Shown here piece by piece: positions 63,837-64,000 of a DNA stretch of 64,000 nt. A program made the position numbers and the translations under genes. The DNA lies in assembly GCF_000011185.1 (NCBI RefSeq), contig NC_002689.2, positions 1,488,001 through 1,552,000 on the forward strand, read 5' to 3'. The notes under the pieces are model-generated. The model saw only the letters and a list, made by a program, of their open reading frames with translations. It searched no databases and was not told the origin of the DNA. This stretch comes from Thermoplasma volcanium GSS1. Its GTDB lineage: Archaea; Thermoplasmatota; Thermoplasmata; Thermoplasmatales; Thermoplasmataceae. Position 1 is the first letter of the stretch; each line of letters begins with the position of its first letter.

Positions 63837-64000
63837 TAATTCCGCACTAAGCGGAGCGACATTGTGCGGTCAAAATTCCCCTCCCCTAAAATTGCCCCCT
63901 GCAAGGGTGAATAATGTGCCCGAAGCGAGCCGGAAGTCTTGCGTAGCAAGACCGAGTGGTGTAAGCGTTAGCGGTGGGTGGTGTGAACACCAAGCGTAGC
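63837..64000. repeat. Long direct repeat, right copy (runs off the window)
   Basis: Starts TAATTCCGCACTAAGCGG, then GTGCGGTCAA, AAGCGAGCCGGAAGTC and GTAAGCGTTAGCGGTGGGTGG in the same order as at 50790-50975. It continues past the window edge. Confidence 0.75.

Noticed and set aside
63647-63949. Minus-strand 100-residue ORF at the right edge
   Set aside because: It runs into the direct repeat and has no recognisable protein pattern or start signal.

Overview
The window comes from a thermoacidophilic archaeon of the order Thermoplasmatales, most likely Thermoplasma or a close relative. A 16S rRNA gene stands alone without a 23S gene beside it, which is typical of that lineage. The genes are archaeal (Rpo11, SecE, Spt5, archaellin, NEMF/RqcH, bifunctional PGI/PMI, archaeal FBP aldolase/phosphatase). 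Many appear to be read from leaderless transcripts, with a TATA box about 25 bases before the start codon. The species cannot be fixed from the sequence alone.

Layout. (1) 1-6.75 kb is accessory DNA: two MvaI/BcnI-type restriction endonucleases, one coupled to an N4-cytosine-type methyltransferase, then a decayed integrated element ending at the 3' end of tRNA-Ala(GGC). (2) 6.8-30.7 kb is chromosomal backbone. It holds two MFS transporters, an esterase, an amino-acid permease, a large peptide-binding protein, an archaellin, a catalytically broken DDE transposase coupled to a CobY-like gene, a sulfur cluster (DsrE, TusA, an SQR-like flavoprotein, DUF1641), rpoL-trmG10, rqcH, pgi/pmi, and the secE-spt5-unknown-PUA operon. 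(3) 30.7-38.7 kb holds 16S rRNA with its processing stem, fbp, tRNA-Ser(CGA), a tandem ThyX-like protein, a winged-helix protein, a DUF373 protein, an MptE-like protein and a class II aldolase. (4) 38.8-47.1 kb holds a start-less conserved-looking ORF, a SHOCT protein, a blue copper protein, and a six-gene complex I/group 4 hydrogenase-like operon. The large subunit of that operon has lost every nickel-binding cysteine. (5) 47.1-64 kb is a second accessory island: a PiT transporter, a two-gene module of unknown function split by an in-frame TGA, a broken toxin-antitoxin locus, an apparently intact Type III restriction-modification system, transposase scraps, a broken Orc1/Cdc6 gene, and a run of small membrane-protein genes next to two cysteine-rich precursor proteins.

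The most interesting find is 58.9-63.6 kb. Two proteins (293 and 206 aa) have a beta-rich front part with no or almost no cysteine and a C-terminal tail of about 85 residues packed with cysteines, built like the archaeal bacteriocin halocin C8 and its precursor. Each is followed in the same direction by small membrane-protein genes and preceded by nearly the same promoter sequence. A third set of three small membrane proteins lacks an intact precursor. This looks like a duplicated, undescribed archaeal peptide-antibiotic and immunity system. Other notable points are tRNA-Ala-3'-end-like repeats at 47.6, 49.2 and 62.1 kb, a roughly 165-base direct repeat around the 13-kb inner island, the nickel-free hydrogenase-like complex with a structured leader over its ribosome-binding site, and the complementary decay of the two ThyX halves.
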